DNA from: Rickettsiales bacterium
GTDB lineage: Bacteria > Pseudomonadota > Alphaproteobacteria > Rickettsiales > UBA998
Length of the DNA stretch: 64,000 nucleotides
Reading direction: 5' to 3'
Assembly: GCA_024304995.1 (NCBI GenBank)
Contig: JAMWZD010000002.1
Span: 434,001-498,000 of the forward strand
Shown here: piece by piece, positions 1-9,142 of the stretch
Layout of the letters: every line of letters begins with the position of its first letter
How positions within the stretch are numbered: the stretch's first letter is position 1
Notes under the pieces: model-generated
Database searches by the model: none
Seen by the model: the letters and a program-made list of their open reading frames with translations, nothing else
What the model was told of the DNA's origin: nothing
Program-made: the position numbers and the translations under genes

Positions 1-221
1 CGCTCACATGATTTTTTGGTAAGCCCTGCATCCTGATCTTCAATCACATCCTGAGAGAAATACTGCATCACGCGCTTGTCATTTTTATATTCACGATGAA
101 TCATGCATTGCCCTGTCTGAGCGCGCATTCCTGGTCTCGCCTCAGCCTCATGTGCGGTTGAAAGCAATGTAACGCCAGCAAATAAAGCGCCAGTAAAAAT
201 GTGAAAGACTTGTATTTTCAT
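1..221 (-). CDS. Secreted protein, N-terminal part only (gene runs off the left edge)
   Basis: The first 73 codons of a minus-strand gene are visible. The start is the ATG at 221, because it opens a typical signal peptide: MKIQ, then a hydrophobic stretch ([18 protein letters not shown]), then AHEAEA as a plausible signal peptidase I site. The visible mature part holds two cysteines in a sequence rich in charged residues, suggesting a small periplasmic or secreted protein. The gene is divergent from hisB, so 222-264 must hold control signals for both. I do not recognise the family, and the 3' part is outside the window. Confidence 0.6.
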   Translation of the reverse strand, partial: MKIQVFHIFTGALFAGVTLLSTAHEAEARPGMRAQTGQCMIHREYKNDKRVMQYFSQDVIEDQDAGLTKKSCE

Positions 222-264
222 CCATATTATTATACATCTTTTAGCTCAAAAGGGTAATAAAAAA

Positions 265-858
265 ATGAGTATACGTGAAGCCACGGTCACACGGCAGACC
301 AAAGAGACAGATATTAGTGTGACGCTGAAGATTGACGGCACTGGACAATATGACATTGACACGGGCATTGGCTTTCTGGACCACATGCTGGAACAGCTTG
401 CGCGTCATGGCTTGATGGATTTGCATGTTCGCGCGAAAGGTGATCTGCATATTGATGCACATCACACCACCGAAGATACAGGCATTGTGATTGGTATGGC
501 GCTTAAAAAAGCGCTGGGAGAGCGCAAGGGTATCACGCGATATGGTCACAGCTATATTCCGATGGATGAAACGTTAACGCGCTGCGCGGTTGATTTGTCT
601 GGTCGTCCATATCTTGTCTGGAACGTGGAATTTACGCAATCTCAGCTTGGCACGATAGACACCGAACTGTTTCGTGAGTGGTTTCAGGCATTCACCTTTG
701 CGCTGGGGGCGAATGTGCATGTGGAAACGCTGTATGGTGTGAATAACCATCACAAAATTGAATCCTCTTATAAGGCGCTGGCGCGTGCATTGCGCGCAGC
801 CACCACGATCGACCAACGCGCGGCAGACGCTATCCCATCCACCAAAGGAGTGCTATAA
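265..858 (+). CDS. hisB: Imidazoleglycerol-phosphate dehydratase HisB
   Basis: Monofunctional HisB of 197 residues, the usual length, catalysing the dehydration of imidazole glycerol phosphate in histidine synthesis (cytoplasm). The metal-binding and catalytic signatures are present: GIGFLDH at residues 34-40, DAHHTTED at 64-71, NNHHKIES at 160-167 and PSTKG near the C-terminus. The ATG at 265 has an AGGG about ten bases upstream. It is the first gene of a plus-strand run through hisE. The bifunctional HisB phosphatase domain of enterobacteria is absent, as in other alphaproteobacteria. Confidence 0.97.
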   Translation: MSIREATVTRQTKETDISVTLKIDGTGQYDIDTGIGFLDHMLEQLARHGLMDLHVRAKGDLHIDAHHTTEDTGIVIGMALKKALGERKGITRYGHSYIPMDETLTRCAVDLSGRPYLVWNVEFTQSQLGTIDTELFREWFQAFTFALGANVHVETLYGVNNHHKIESSYKALARALRAATTIDQRAADAIPSTKGVL

Positions 859-1281
859 ATGTTTCCTTCAAAAATGAAAGTATATTCAGTGCATCTGAAC
901 CCGAAAGATGACAGCCCCTATGAAGACGCATTATTTATCCCTGAAGGTTTTAATTTCTATGCCTTTGTGTTCACAGGCTTCTGGGCGTTAGCCAAAAAGA
1001 ACTGGTGGATGGCGGTGCTGTTCTTCCTGCTGCATTTTGGCAGTGGTGTATATGGCGCATGGGTGGGCTTATCAGCCAGCAGTATCGTGTTTTTAGAATT
1101 TGGATTTCGTTTAATGATCGGGCTGTCTGCGAATGATTTATGGCGTTCCATTTTAGAGCGCAAAGGCTGGGTGACGAGTGATGTTGTGGTGGCATATAGT
1201 GAATTGGAGGCTACACACCGCTATTATGAGCGTCATTTGCGAGGCATTCTGCCAGAGAGCAAAACTATTTCCGAGATTTAG
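859..1281 (+). CDS. DUF2628-type small membrane protein of the his operon
   Basis: A 140-residue protein with an N-terminal soluble segment (YSVHLNPKDDSPYEDALFIPEGFN), a W/F-rich hydrophobic centre with two or three membrane segments (residues about 33-90) and a charged C-terminus. The pattern matches DUF2628. Genes of this family commonly sit between hisB and hisH in alphaproteobacteria (established observation; function unknown). The ATG at 859 follows an AAAGGAG site at 843-849 inside the end of hisB, so translation is probably coupled; an in-frame ATG at 874 is less well placed. It ends three bases before hisH. Confidence 0.8.
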   Translation: MFPSKMKVYSVHLNPKDDSPYEDALFIPEGFNFYAFVFTGFWALAKKNWWMAVLFFLLHFGSGVYGAWVGLSASSIVFLEFGFRLMIGLSANDLWRSILERKGWVTSDVVVAYSELEATHRYYERHLRGILPESKTISEI

Positions 1282-1284
1282 CGC

Positions 1285-1923
1285 ATGGCTATGCGCAGGA
1301 TTGCCATTATAGATTATGGTGCAGGGAATGTTTTTTCCGTGCAGCAGGGCGTGCGTCGTGCAAGTGGGAATGATGGTGATATTATACAGATTACCAATAA
1401 GCTGACAAATATTGATGCTGCCACACATATTATTCTGCCTGGAGTGGGGGCATTTGGGGATTGTGTGAGCGCACTGAAAGCGCAGACGGGACTTATTGAC
1501 TTACTTGAACGCAAGGTGCATCAGGAGCAGATTCCGTTTTTAGGGGTGTGCGTTGGAATGCAGATGCTGTTTGAAACGGGATATGAGCATGGCACGCATC
1601 AGGGGCTTGGCTGGCTGAAAGGCGAGGTGAGAAAAATAGAGCCGTCAGACGCAGCATTAAAAATTCCACATATGGGATGGAACGAATTACAAATTGATAC
1701 ACGGCACGCTATTGCAGATGGCATTATTTCGGGGGATCATGTGTATTTCGTGCATAGTTATCAGGCATTTTGTGACAAAGAATATTGCATTGCAACAACT
1801 GACTATGGCAGCTTTATTCCTGCCATTGTCGCGCATAAAAATATGATTGGTATGCAGTTCCACCCTGAAAAAAGTCAGCATGTAGGTCATAAGTTGCTGG
1901 AAAACTTTCTTAAATTAGGTTAA
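1285..1923 (+). CDS. hisH: Imidazole glycerol phosphate synthase, glutaminase subunit HisH
   Basis: A 212-residue class I glutamine amidotransferase that supplies ammonia to HisF. The N-terminus (IAIIDYGAGN) is typical. The nucleophile is Cys89 in GVCVGMQ, and the His193/Glu195 pair lies in FHPEKS. The start overlaps nothing but follows the DUF2628 stop by three bases; ATG codons at 1285 and 1291 are both possible. It pairs with the HisF encoded 1.3 kb downstream. All catalytic residues are intact. Confidence 0.96.
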   Translation: MAMRRIAIIDYGAGNVFSVQQGVRRASGNDGDIIQITNKLTNIDAATHIILPGVGAFGDCVSALKAQTGLIDLLERKVHQEQIPFLGVCVGMQMLFETGYEHGTHQGLGWLKGEVRKIEPSDAALKIPHMGWNELQIDTRHAIADGIISGDHVYFVHSYQAFCDKEYCIATTDYGSFIPAIVAHKNMIGMQFHPEKSQHVGHKLLENFLKLG

Positions 1924-1932
1924 AATCTTAAT

Positions 1933-2502
1933 ATGATGAATCAATCTACCGCTCAAAAACCCAAAGAACCACAGCTTCGCGTTGGCATTATTAAAAGTCT
2001 GTCTGATCATGATATGGAGCATTTATGTGAAGCCACCGAACTTGCCATTAAAGATGGTATCGGCTTTAACTGGATGACCGTGCCTGTGCGCGACACGCTG
2101 GAATCCTATTGGAATGGTGTTATTGTCATGCCGCAGCGCATTTTGTTTGGTGCGTGGCTGGACGGGGTGCTATGTGGCGCAGTCCAGTTGATTCAGCAGC
2201 CAAAATCCCGCGAGACAAAATTTTTCGGCGCACGGATTGATGCACATTTTATTGCTCCGTGGGCGCGGGGATATGGGCTGGCATCACAGCTTTTGAAAGC
2301 TGCAGAGCGTGAAGCGGCGAAAATGGGGTTCACTGTTATCCGTTTAAGTGTGCGTGAAACACAGGAACAGGCGATCAAACTCTATAAAGATAATGATTAT
2401 ATCGAATGGGGCGTGTTCCCATGCTATGAAATGGTGGCGGGCGAAATGGTCGCAGGACATTATTTTTACAAAAGACTTGAGCCTTTATCTTCTCTCGAAT
2501 AA
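1933..2502 (+). CDS. GNAT-family N-acetyltransferase in the his operon
   Basis: A 189-residue protein with the GNAT fold. The acetyl-CoA binding motif A appears around FIAPWARGYGLASQLLKAAEREA (a R/Q-x-x-G-x-G/A-like loop, here RGYGLA), followed by motif B with VRETQEQAIKLYKDNDYIEWG. The substrate cannot be read from sequence. Its place between hisH and hisA recurs in alphaproteobacterial his operons, but no role in histidine synthesis is established. Two consecutive ATGs at 1933 and 1936 are possible starts; the Shine-Dalgarno is weak. Confidence 0.85.
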   Translation: MMNQSTAQKPKEPQLRVGIIKSLSDHDMEHLCEATELAIKDGIGFNWMTVPVRDTLESYWNGVIVMPQRILFGAWLDGVLCGAVQLIQQPKSRETKFFGARIDAHFIAPWARGYGLASQLLKAAEREAAKMGFTVIRLSVRETQEQAIKLYKDNDYIEWGVFPCYEMVAGEMVAGHYFYKRLEPLSSLE

Positions 2503-2529
2503 TCTGCGCTTTCACAATGAAGGCAAAAC

Positions 2530-3246
2530 ATGAATATTTATCCAGCGATTGATTTAAAAGGCGGGCAGTGTGTGCGTTTGCTGAAAGGCGATATGGACAA
2601 GGCGACGGTGTTTTCGGACAGTCCCGCTGATCAGGCAAAAGAGTTTGAAGATGCGGGCTTCAAATGGCTGCATCTGGTGGATCTAGATGGTGCATGTGAA
2701 GGCATGGCGGTGAATCATGAAGCGGTCACGTCTATTTTATCCACCTTGAACATCCCCGTGCAGTTGGGCGGAGGCATTCGCACGATGGAAGATATTGCAC
2801 GCTGGCTTGATGCGGGTATTTCCCGCGTGATACTTGGCACAGTTGCTGTGAAAGAGCCTACATTGGTGCGCGCGGCGTGCAAATTATTTCCCAATCAGAT
2901 TGCCGTGGGCATTGATGCATTAAATGGTATGGTTGCCACAGAAGGCTGGGTGGAAGCAAGCGAGGTAAGCGCGATTGAACTTGCCAAACAATTTGAAGAT
3001 GCAGGCGCAGCAGCGATCATCTATACCGATATTAATCGTGACGGAGCAATGCAGGGCGCAAATGTGGTGGAGACGGCAACGCTGGCACATGCGATTTCCA
3101 CTCCTGTAATTCTCTCAGGTGGGGTCAGCACTCTGGCAGATTTGGAACGCATCAAAGCTCACGCAGATTCAGGCATTGAAGGCGCGATCATTGGTCGCGC
3201 TTTATATGAAAAAACAATTTCATATGCTGAGGCGCTCAGTGCTTAA
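2530..3246 (+). CDS. hisA: Phosphoribosylformimino-5-aminoimidazole carboxamide ribotide isomerase HisA
   Basis: A 238-residue (beta/alpha)8 barrel isomerase, of normal length. Catalytic Asp8 is in PAIDLKGG and the second catalytic Asp is in the half-barrel repeat [10 protein letters not shown]. Phosphate-binding loops GGGIRT and LSGGVS are present. An AAGG site about seven bases upstream supports the ATG. The 3' end overlaps the likely start of hisF by eight bases, implying coupled translation of the two homologous barrels. Confidence 0.97.
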   Translation: MNIYPAIDLKGGQCVRLLKGDMDKATVFSDSPADQAKEFEDAGFKWLHLVDLDGACEGMAVNHEAVTSILSTLNIPVQLGGGIRTMEDIARWLDAGISRVILGTVAVKEPTLVRAACKLFPNQIAVGIDALNGMVATEGWVEASEVSAIELAKQFEDAGAAAIIYTDINRDGAMQGANVVETATLAHAISTPVILSGGVSTLADLERIKAHADSGIEGAIIGRALYEKTISYAEALSA

Positions 3247-4012
3247 AAAACGGATTATTCCCTGTTTGGACGTGAAAGACGGGCGGGTGGTGAAAGGCGT
3301 GAATTTCGTCAATCTGCGTGATGCGGGTGACCCTGTGGAGCAAGCAACCTTATATGACTCGCAAGGTGCAGATGAGTTGTGTTTCTTGGATATTGGTGCA
3401 AGCCATGAAAATCGTGATATGATTCTGGACGTAGCACATGAAGTGGCGCGGTGCTGCTCCATTCCGTTCACGGTTGGCGGGGGCATAAAAACGACGGAGC
3501 ATATTAACGCGCTGCTGCAGGCGGGCGCGGATAAGGTGAGCATTAATAGCGCTGCCGTCCATAACCCTGAATTTGTGCGCGAGGCGGCGAATAAGTTCGG
3601 GGCGCAATGCATTATCATTGCCATTGATGCCAAACGCGCGGCGACTGAAGGGCTGGAAAGTGGGTATGAAATTTTCACGCATGGCGGGCGCAACGCCACG
3701 GGGATTGATGCGGTGGCATGGGCGAAGCGCATGATGGCATATGGGGCAGGGGAAGTGCTGCTGACCTCGATGGATCATGATGGCACGGGCAAGGGGTTTG
3801 ACCTTGCCATGACGCGCACAATTGCAGACGCAGTGGACGTGCCTGTGATTGCCTCTGGTGGTGTGGGCGAGATGCAGCATTTTGTGGATGGCGCAATCGA
3901 GGCGCGGGCAGATGCGTTGCTGGCAGCCAGCGTGTTTCATTTTGGCACGTTCACCATTCCACAAGTGAAAGAATTTATGCATCAGGCGGGTGTGCCTGTG
4001 CGGTTGACATAA
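3239..4012 (+). CDS. hisF: Imidazole glycerol phosphate synthase, cyclase subunit HisF
   Basis: A 257-residue HisF barrel that forms imidazole glycerol phosphate and AICAR with ammonia from HisH. The N-terminus [20 protein letters not shown] aligns exactly with the family, putting catalytic Asp11 in CLD. The second catalytic Asp is in [11 protein letters not shown], and phosphate loops VGGGIK and ASGGVG are intact. I prefer the GTG at 3239: it has GAGG six bases upstream and gives the canonical N-terminus. An ATG at 3224 would add five residues. It overlaps the hisA stop. Confidence 0.93.
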   Translation: MLKKRIIPCLDVKDGRVVKGVNFVNLRDAGDPVEQATLYDSQGADELCFLDIGASHENRDMILDVAHEVARCCSIPFTVGGGIKTTEHINALLQAGADKVSINSAAVHNPEFVREAANKFGAQCIIIAIDAKRAATEGLESGYEIFTHGGRNATGIDAVAWAKRMMAYGAGEVLLTSMDHDGTGKGFDLAMTRTIADAVDVPVIASGGVGEMQHFVDGAIEARADALLAASVFHFGTFTIPQVKEFMHQAGVPVRLT

Positions 4013-4021
4013 AAGGTTATT

Positions 4022-4336
4022 ATGGAACAGATATTAAAAGCGCTCGAAAAACGCATCAAAACAAACAAAGATGCAGACCCGAAAACATCTTACGTGGCGA
4101 AGCTGAACAAGCGCGGCATTGTGAAAGTTGCCCAGAAAATTGGCGAAGAGGGCGTCGAACTGGCGCTCGCGTGCGCAGCAGAAGGCAAAAAAGAAGTGGT
4201 GTCTGAAAGTGCAGACTTGCTGTTTCACATGCTGGTTGCATTAGAGATGCGCGGAGCATCGTTTAAAGATGTGGTGAAGGAGTTGGAAAAGCGCGAAGGA
4301 AAGTCTGGCTTGGTGGAGAAGGCGGCGCGGGGGTAG
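4022..4336 (+). CDS. hisE: Phosphoribosyl-ATP pyrophosphohydrolase HisE
   Basis: A 104-residue MazG-like enzyme catalysing the second step of histidine synthesis. The metal-binding helices are visible as KIGEEGVELALA and SESADLLFHMLVAL. HisI (the cyclohydrolase) is not fused to it. AAGG lies five bases before the ATG. It is the last gene of the operon here; hisG, hisD, hisC and hisI are not in this window. Its stop is only six bases from the stop of the convergent DUF262 gene, and I see no clear terminator between them. Confidence 0.95.
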   Translation: MEQILKALEKRIKTNKDADPKTSYVAKLNKRGIVKVAQKIGEEGVELALACAAEGKKEVVSESADLLFHMLVALEMRGASFKDVVKELEKREGKSGLVEKAARG

Positions 4337-4342
4337 TCGTTT

Positions 4343-6103
4343 TTATAAAGTGATTAACTCCTTTAACGAGTTTCTAAATTTTTCTTTTAATAACTCTCTC
4401 CTTTTATCGTAAAAATTATCAAAATCTTCAAAAGAACAACTTTGCTGTATCAATATATAATGAGAATTTAAATAATTATTCTTTTTGGTTTCCGAACTAA
4501 AGTTGTCATCTAGCCATTGCTCAAGAGGCTTACCGTTTTTGCCAATATTTTCTGCAGAAGTAAGAAGTTGAAGATTAGGAAGTTTATCTTTTTGTGAGTT
4601 ATACATGGTAATCTCTTCTTCGGAAAAACCTTTGGACTGCATTCTTTTTTTGTAAAACTCATTTTTAGGATGAATATGGTCAATATGAAATGTAAATTGA
4701 CGGTTTAAATTTGGGTAAAGTAAATTTAAGGCTATGAAAGCTAGTCTTGTGCCATACTTATACTCTAGGATGTTATCTATCTCGTCATCTGTAAACAACA
4801 GACTTTTTCGAGTACCTTTGAATTCTTCAATTAATTCTTTTAATGGAAAATCGCCAGAATGATTATTAACAACGTTTCTAATTTTAGGATAAACGCCATC
4901 AGGCTGCCCACTAAATACATTTTGTAACAAAGACGCGGATAGCCATATATTAATGTTTTCCCTATCTTTTTCATTCTTTTTGGAAGTCAAAATCTTTGTT
5001 TTTAGGTTATTTTTATATATATAATATGCTATTGGTATTACTGCATTAGATGATGTGAGAGACTTACCGTCATATCCAAAGCTGTTTACAAGTTGTACGG
5101 CTGCTAAAATTGAACCAGCAATTTCATCCCAATTATCTTCTATCTTTTTCATATTTTTAGATGTAAAATTATCAATATGAAATTTTACATCTAAGTCGCA
5201 TAGAACTAGGCAGGATTTTAAAACAAAGTCTTTGTTAAAAGCAAAACCATTTCCAAAATTATTAATTTCATCTACAAATTCATGAATTATGTCTCTAGCA
5301 CTTTCATTTTTCCATTGCGCTGTCGCAATAGAAAGCAATAAATCTGAGTAGCTCAGCACGGTTCCACCACTGTTCACACGAATAAAAATTTGGAGAACCT
5401 TTTCAAGTTCTTTGCTTTCTTCTAGATAATAACTAATTGTGCCAATTCTATGTACTGCATCCCAAAATTTATTGAGAGTTTTTCTAACCTTTCTAACCTT
5501 CTGGGAACCATATTTTTCCGTGTCATCTAGATTTTGTAACTCTATAAAATTCTCATTATCTTCTTCTTTATCGGAAAAATCCAAGATGTCTTTACAACGA
5601 AACCAAAAATTATTTTCATCATTAACTAGTTCTTTTTTAGATAAAAACTTAAAGTCATACAGTTTTTCTACACCATCAGCTGATTTAATAAGATTTAGAT
5701 ATAATTCTTTTTTCTTATAGGATTGTGGATTATCTTTTCTAGCACCTTTTTGTCTTTTAGTAAAACTACCACACAAGGCCAAATACAAAGAAGTCATTCT
5801 CTGTTGTCCGTCTAAAACAGCATGTATATCTTTGTTTTTTGGCAGGTGAGCTTTTTTGTTATGATAATCTCTAGAGTCATATTTTTTAAGAAATTCATAA
5901 AAATCAAACTCACTTAGTTTTTCTTCGTCAATCTTCCAAAATAGAAAAGTTGATATTGGATATCCGCGCATTATTGAATCGAATAGTAATTCTATCTGAT
6001 CTTCTTTCCAAACATACTCTCTTTGAATAGCAGGCAACACATAATCAGTGTTTTTGATTCCATTTATAACTTCTGCAATTGTTTTCGGTGTTTGGTATGC
6101 CAT
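4343..6103 (-). CDS. GmrSD-like DUF262/DUF1524 protein (putative anti-phage nuclease)
   Basis: A 586-residue protein. The N-terminal DUF262 (ParB-like NTPase) domain shows YVLPAIQREYVWKEDQIELL and DGQQRMTSLYLAL. The C-terminal DUF1524 HNH-type nuclease domain shows HIDHIHPKN at residues 473-481, with a conserved NLQLLTSAEN region after it. This layout matches GmrSD-type type IV restriction enzymes, which cut modified DNA (established for GmrSD; inferred here). It is strikingly AT-rich compared with both neighbours and packed six bases from hisE and 13 bases from the carboxylase gene, which indicates recent horizontal gain. The Shine-Dalgarno (AAGGA) overlaps the upstream stop, so it can be co-transcribed with the carboxylase gene. 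Confidence 0.85.
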   Translation of the reverse strand: MAYQTPKTIAEVINGIKNTDYVLPAIQREYVWKEDQIELLFDSIMRGYPISTFLFWKIDEEKLSEFDFYEFLKKYDSRDYHNKKAHLPKNKDIHAVLDGQQRMTSLYLALCGSFTKRQKGARKDNPQSYKKKELYLNLIKSADGVEKLYDFKFLSKKELVNDENNFWFRCKDILDFSDKEEDNENFIELQNLDDTEKYGSQKVRKVRKTLNKFWDAVHRIGTISYYLEESKELEKVLQIFIRVNSGGTVLSYSDLLLSIATAQWKNESARDIIHEFVDEINNFGNGFAFNKDFVLKSCLVLCDLDVKFHIDNFTSKNMKKIEDNWDEIAGSILAAVQLVNSFGYDGKSLTSSNAVIPIAYYIYKNNLKTKILTSKKNEKDRENINIWLSASLLQNVFSGQPDGVYPKIRNVVNNHSGDFPLKELIEEFKGTRKSLLFTDDEIDNILEYKYGTRLAFIALNLLYPNLNRQFTFHIDHIHPKNEFYKKRMQSKGFSEEEITMYNSQKDKLPNLQLLTSAENIGKNGKPLEQWLDDNFSSETKKNNYLNSHYILIQQSCSFEDFDNFYDKRRELLKEKFRNSLKELITL

Positions 6104-6116
6104 GAATTCAATTTCC

Positions 6117-7655
6117 TTACAAAGGCAGATTATCGTGCTTCTTCCACGGGTTTTTGTTTTCCTTGTTGCGCAGTAATGCCAATGAACGGCATAAGCGCCA
6201 GCGGGTGTTTTGCGGGCGGATGACGTCGTCTATGTATCCCCGTGAGGCTGCCACGAAAGGAGATGCGAACATTTCGCGGTATTCTTTCACTTTTTCCTGC
6301 TTGGCTTCGTCACTGCCAATCGCGCCGCGGAAGACGATTTCCACTGCACCTTCAGGGCCCATCACGGCAATTTCAGCGCTTGGCCATGCATAGTTAAAGT
6401 CTCCGCGCAGATGCTTGGAACTCATCACGATATATGCCCCGCCATATGCTTTACGCGTAATCACGGTGATTTTCGGAACGGTGGCTTCTGCATATGCATA
6501 AATCAATTTTGCACCATGTTTGATGATGCCGTCATGTTCCTGCGCCGTGCCTGGCAGGAAGCCTGGCACATCCACGAATGTCACAATCGGAATGTTAAAC
6601 GCATCACAAAAACGCACGAAACGCGCGGCTTTTTTTGATGCGTCAATGTCTAGGCATCCCGCAAGCTCCATTGGCTGATTGGCTACAAAACCCACGGTGG
6701 AACCTTCCATGCGCCCAAAACCAGTGATGATGTTTGGAGCGTGATCTGGCTGAATCTCATAAAAATCACCTTCATCCACCACACCTTTGACCAGCTCATA
6801 AATGTCATATGCTTTATTGGGATTGTCTGGTACGAGCGTGTTCAGTGCCAGTTCCACGCGGTCTGCTGGGTCGTGCGTTGCGCGAACGGGTGGTTTCTCG
6901 CGGTTGGAAAGTGGCAGAAAGTTGACCAATCTGCGCGTTTGCAGCAATGCTTCAATATCATTATCAAATGCCAGATCCGCCACGCCAGTTTTGCGCGTGT
7001 GAGTGGACGCACCGCCTAATTCCTCCTGCGTCACATCTTCATGTGTTACGGTTTTCACCACATCTGGTCCAGTCACGAACATGTAAGATGAACCTTTCAC
7101 CATGATGGTGAAATCGGTGAGAGCGGGGGAGTACACTGCTCCACCAGCGCAAGGTCCCATAATGAGGGAAATTTGTGGCACAACGCCAGATGCCATCACA
7201 TTGCGCTGGAAAATTTCCGCGTAACCTGAAAGGGAATCCACCCCTTCCTGAATACGTGCGCCACCAGAATCATTAATGCCAATAATCGGTGCGCCATTTT
7301 GCACCGCCATATCCATAATTTTGCAGATTTTCTTGGCATTCGTTTCAGAGAGCGACCCGCCATGCACCGTGAAATCCTGCGAATACACAAACACTAAACG
7401 ACCATTAATCGTTCCGTTGCCGACAACCACCCCATCACCGGGGATTTGTTTTTCTGCCATACCAAATTGCTGGCAGCGATGTTCCACGAACATATCAAAT
7501 TCTTCAAAAGAATCAGGGTCCAGCAGCACTTCAATGCGCTCACGCGCGGTCAGCTTACCGCGTTCATGTTGACGGTTTATTCGTGCTTTGCCTCCGCCAT
7601 TGCGGGCAAGGTCACGTTTATGTTCTAATTCTGTGATAATGGCGTTTTGTTGCAT
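6117..7655 (-). CDS. pccB: Acyl-CoA (probably propionyl-CoA) carboxylase, carboxyltransferase beta subunit
   Basis: A 512-residue carboxyltransferase of normal PccB length that transfers carboxybiotin CO2 to an acyl-CoA. N-terminal and C-terminal crotonase-like halves are visible: [20 protein letters not shown], then [21 protein letters not shown], and in the second half [37 protein letters not shown] and [12 protein letters not shown]. The C-terminus [11 protein letters not shown] is typical of PccB. The biotin-carrying partner (PccA) is not in the window. Substrate choice between propionyl-CoA and another short acyl-CoA is inference. It is transcribed towards the DUF262 gene. Confidence 0.92.
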   Translation of the reverse strand: MQQNAIITELEHKRDLARNGGGKARINRQHERGKLTARERIEVLLDPDSFEEFDMFVEHRCQQFGMAEKQIPGDGVVVGNGTINGRLVFVYSQDFTVHGGSLSETNAKKICKIMDMAVQNGAPIIGINDSGGARIQEGVDSLSGYAEIFQRNVMASGVVPQISLIMGPCAGGAVYSPALTDFTIMVKGSSYMFVTGPDVVKTVTHEDVTQEELGGASTHTRKTGVADLAFDNDIEALLQTRRLVNFLPLSNREKPPVRATHDPADRVELALNTLVPDNPNKAYDIYELVKGVVDEGDFYEIQPDHAPNIITGFGRMEGSTVGFVANQPMELAGCLDIDASKKAARFVRFCDAFNIPIVTFVDVPGFLPGTAQEHDGIIKHGAKLIYAYAEATVPKITVITRKAYGGAYIVMSSKHLRGDFNYAWPSAEIAVMGPEGAVEIVFRGAIGSDEAKQEKVKEYREMFASPFVAASRGYIDDVIRPQNTRWRLCRSLALLRNKENKNPWKKHDNLPL

Positions 7656-7769
7656 GATACCTTATTAGCAAAAAGCGCAGCCTTTGCAAACAGATATTAT
7701 ATTGCAATACCGCTTGTTGTTTCTGATGATGGTTGTTAAATTAACCCTGTTTTTTACTTTAAGATAATT

Positions 7770-7994
7770 ATGAATTTGCCAAAAGTCGCCTTTGTAATAT
7801 TCAATTATCTACGTTTTTTCTTTTTCGTGGCAACAATATTAATTGAAACATTTTTGATTATCTGCCTGTGCATGACTACTATTATCATCTCAATGATAAA
7901 ATTTATCGTTGATGAGGCATGGTATAGCAAAAGAGCATTTATGAACGACGTATTATGTGTTCCTTTAATGCACAGAATGATGCAATATTTCTGA
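7770..7994 (+). CDS. Small membrane protein, first of two similar ones
   Basis: A 74-residue protein with one long hydrophobic stretch (about residues 7-47) and a C-terminal segment DEAWYSKRAFMND. The segment resembles the end of the product encoded at 8102-8395 (DEAAFMNE). No family is recognised. The region is AT-rich and has no clear Shine-Dalgarno. It is followed by a convincing intrinsic terminator at 8003-8027, which supports real transcription. Confidence 0.5.
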   Translation: MNLPKVAFVIFNYLRFFFFVATILIETFLIICLCMTTIIISMIKFIVDEAWYSKRAFMNDVLCVPLMHRMMQYF

Positions 7995-8002
7995 ACCTGA
8001 TG

Positions 8003-8027
8003 AAGCGGCAATAAGCTGCTTTTTTTT
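8003..8027 (+). terminator. Rho-independent terminator after the first small membrane protein gene
   Basis: AGCGGC and GCTGCT pair (with one G-T) around a five-base AATAA loop, followed by eight T. It lies nine bases after the stop at 7994 and separates the two small membrane protein genes. Confidence 0.7.
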
Positions 8028-8101
8028 CGCAGGCTTAACATTCCTTGCGTTAGTACGCATAATATTCTATAGCTATACAAGTTGTTTATTTACACATTTA
8101 T

Positions 8102-8395
8102 ATGTTTGATTTTGAAAGAGACACGTATCAGGACATTAAAGAAGATTTCCATCTTTTGCTGATGTTTGAATATCTGGTAAGAACACTCCTTTTACCTTTG
8201 TCAATAACGCTATATTGTGGATTAGCGCTTTCAGAAATTGCAAAAGAAGGGATATTACTCTCTGTTTACACAGTGTTTCTTCTGATAAAATTATTAGAAG
8301 AATTATACTATTATCTGGTAGATGTTATTGTTGTTAAAACAATAGATGACCTTCTATATGATGAAGCTGCATTTATGAACGAAATATTCCATTAA
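8102..8395 (+). CDS. Small membrane protein, second of two similar ones
   Basis: A 97-residue protein with two hydrophobic segments (about residues 18-45 and 50-75) and the C-terminal LLYDEAAFMNEIFH, which echoes the DEAWYSKRAFMND of the product encoded upstream. This hints at duplication and divergence. It is unrecognised by family. It converges with the gene at 8392-9138 on the other strand, overlapping it by four bases at the stop codons. Confidence 0.5.
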   Translation: MFDFERDTYQDIKEDFHLLLMFEYLVRTLLLPLSITLYCGLALSEIAKEGILLSVYTVFLLIKLLEELYYYLVDVIVVKTIDDLLYDEAAFMNEIFH

Positions 8396-9138
8396 TCCTT
8401 ATCTTCAGAAGTGGCATCCAGCTGCTTCTGTTTTTTCTCCAGCAATGCTTCTTCTTCTTCCTGCATCCGTTCCAGACGTTCTTCAATAAAATATTTCATA
8501 TAGTTGATTTCGCTTTGCTCCATCTCCTGTTCGCTTTCTAAAATAGCTCGCATGATCAGGTATGCATCTTCCAGCTCGCCGCGCTTTTCATACACAAAGG
8601 CTGGCATTTGCTGCGCCCAGTATGGAATGCCTTCTACACCTTCCAGTGGCTTTGCCACTTTTAGTGCCAAGTCACTATCCTCCAGCTTATGCAACGCCAG
8701 ATAGGTTGCCTGTGTTAACCACCACCATTTTTCTTCGGGGCGGTCTTTGCTGTGTTCATACAGATAATTCACCAGATGGCGCACATCAGGCGTATTCTGC
8801 GTTTGTGAAAAATAATAAGCAGACATGGAGGCGGGGTGATTGGATATATTATCCAGCGTATCCATCTGCATGAACCAGCGCTCAATTTTTTCCATATCAT
8901 AGTCACGCAACGTGGTAAAACGTCCGAACGTATCCCCCGCATTATTCATGCGAAATGCCAGAATACGGAACAGAAATTCACCGTCCCCAAAACTCAGCAT
9001 CTGCAATTCTTCGTCGGTGATATTATCTGGCACAACGCCTAGATCTGGCAAGCGTCCAAAGCTGACCCACCAGAACGCGCCCTGCAAGGCAAGAAAGGTG
9101 AATGCAATAATGCTGTAATATCGTATGGTGGAAGTCAT
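8392..9138 (-). CDS. Membrane-anchored helical (TPR-like) protein
   Basis: A 248-residue protein with one N-terminal membrane segment (YYSIIAFTFLALQGAFWWVSFG) and a long helical body with repeated aromatic/acidic helices reminiscent of tetratricopeptide repeats (EKWWWLTQATYLALHKLEDSDLALKVA; YEKRGELEDAYLIMRAILES). It ends in a charged coiled coil (EERLERMQEEEEALLEKKQKQ). I chose the ATG at 9138, four bases after the stop of the permease gene, which opens the membrane anchor directly; a longer version would start at 9237 inside the permease. Function unknown. It is probably the last gene of the secretin-permease operon. Confidence 0.72.
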   Translation of the reverse strand: MTSTIRYYSIIAFTFLALQGAFWWVSFGRLPDLGVVPDNITDEELQMLSFGDGEFLFRILAFRMNNAGDTFGRFTTLRDYDMEKIERWFMQMDTLDNISNHPASMSAYYFSQTQNTPDVRHLVNYLYEHSKDRPEEKWWWLTQATYLALHKLEDSDLALKVAKPLEGVEGIPYWAQQMPAFVYEKRGELEDAYLIMRAILESEQEMEQSEINYMKYFIEERLERMQEEEEALLEKKQKQLDATSEDKD

Positions 9139-9142
9139 GGTC

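Noticed and set aside
3350-3982. Long minus-strand frame opposite hisF
   Set aside because: Entirely antisense to a confidently identified hisF; composition is that of a shadow frame.
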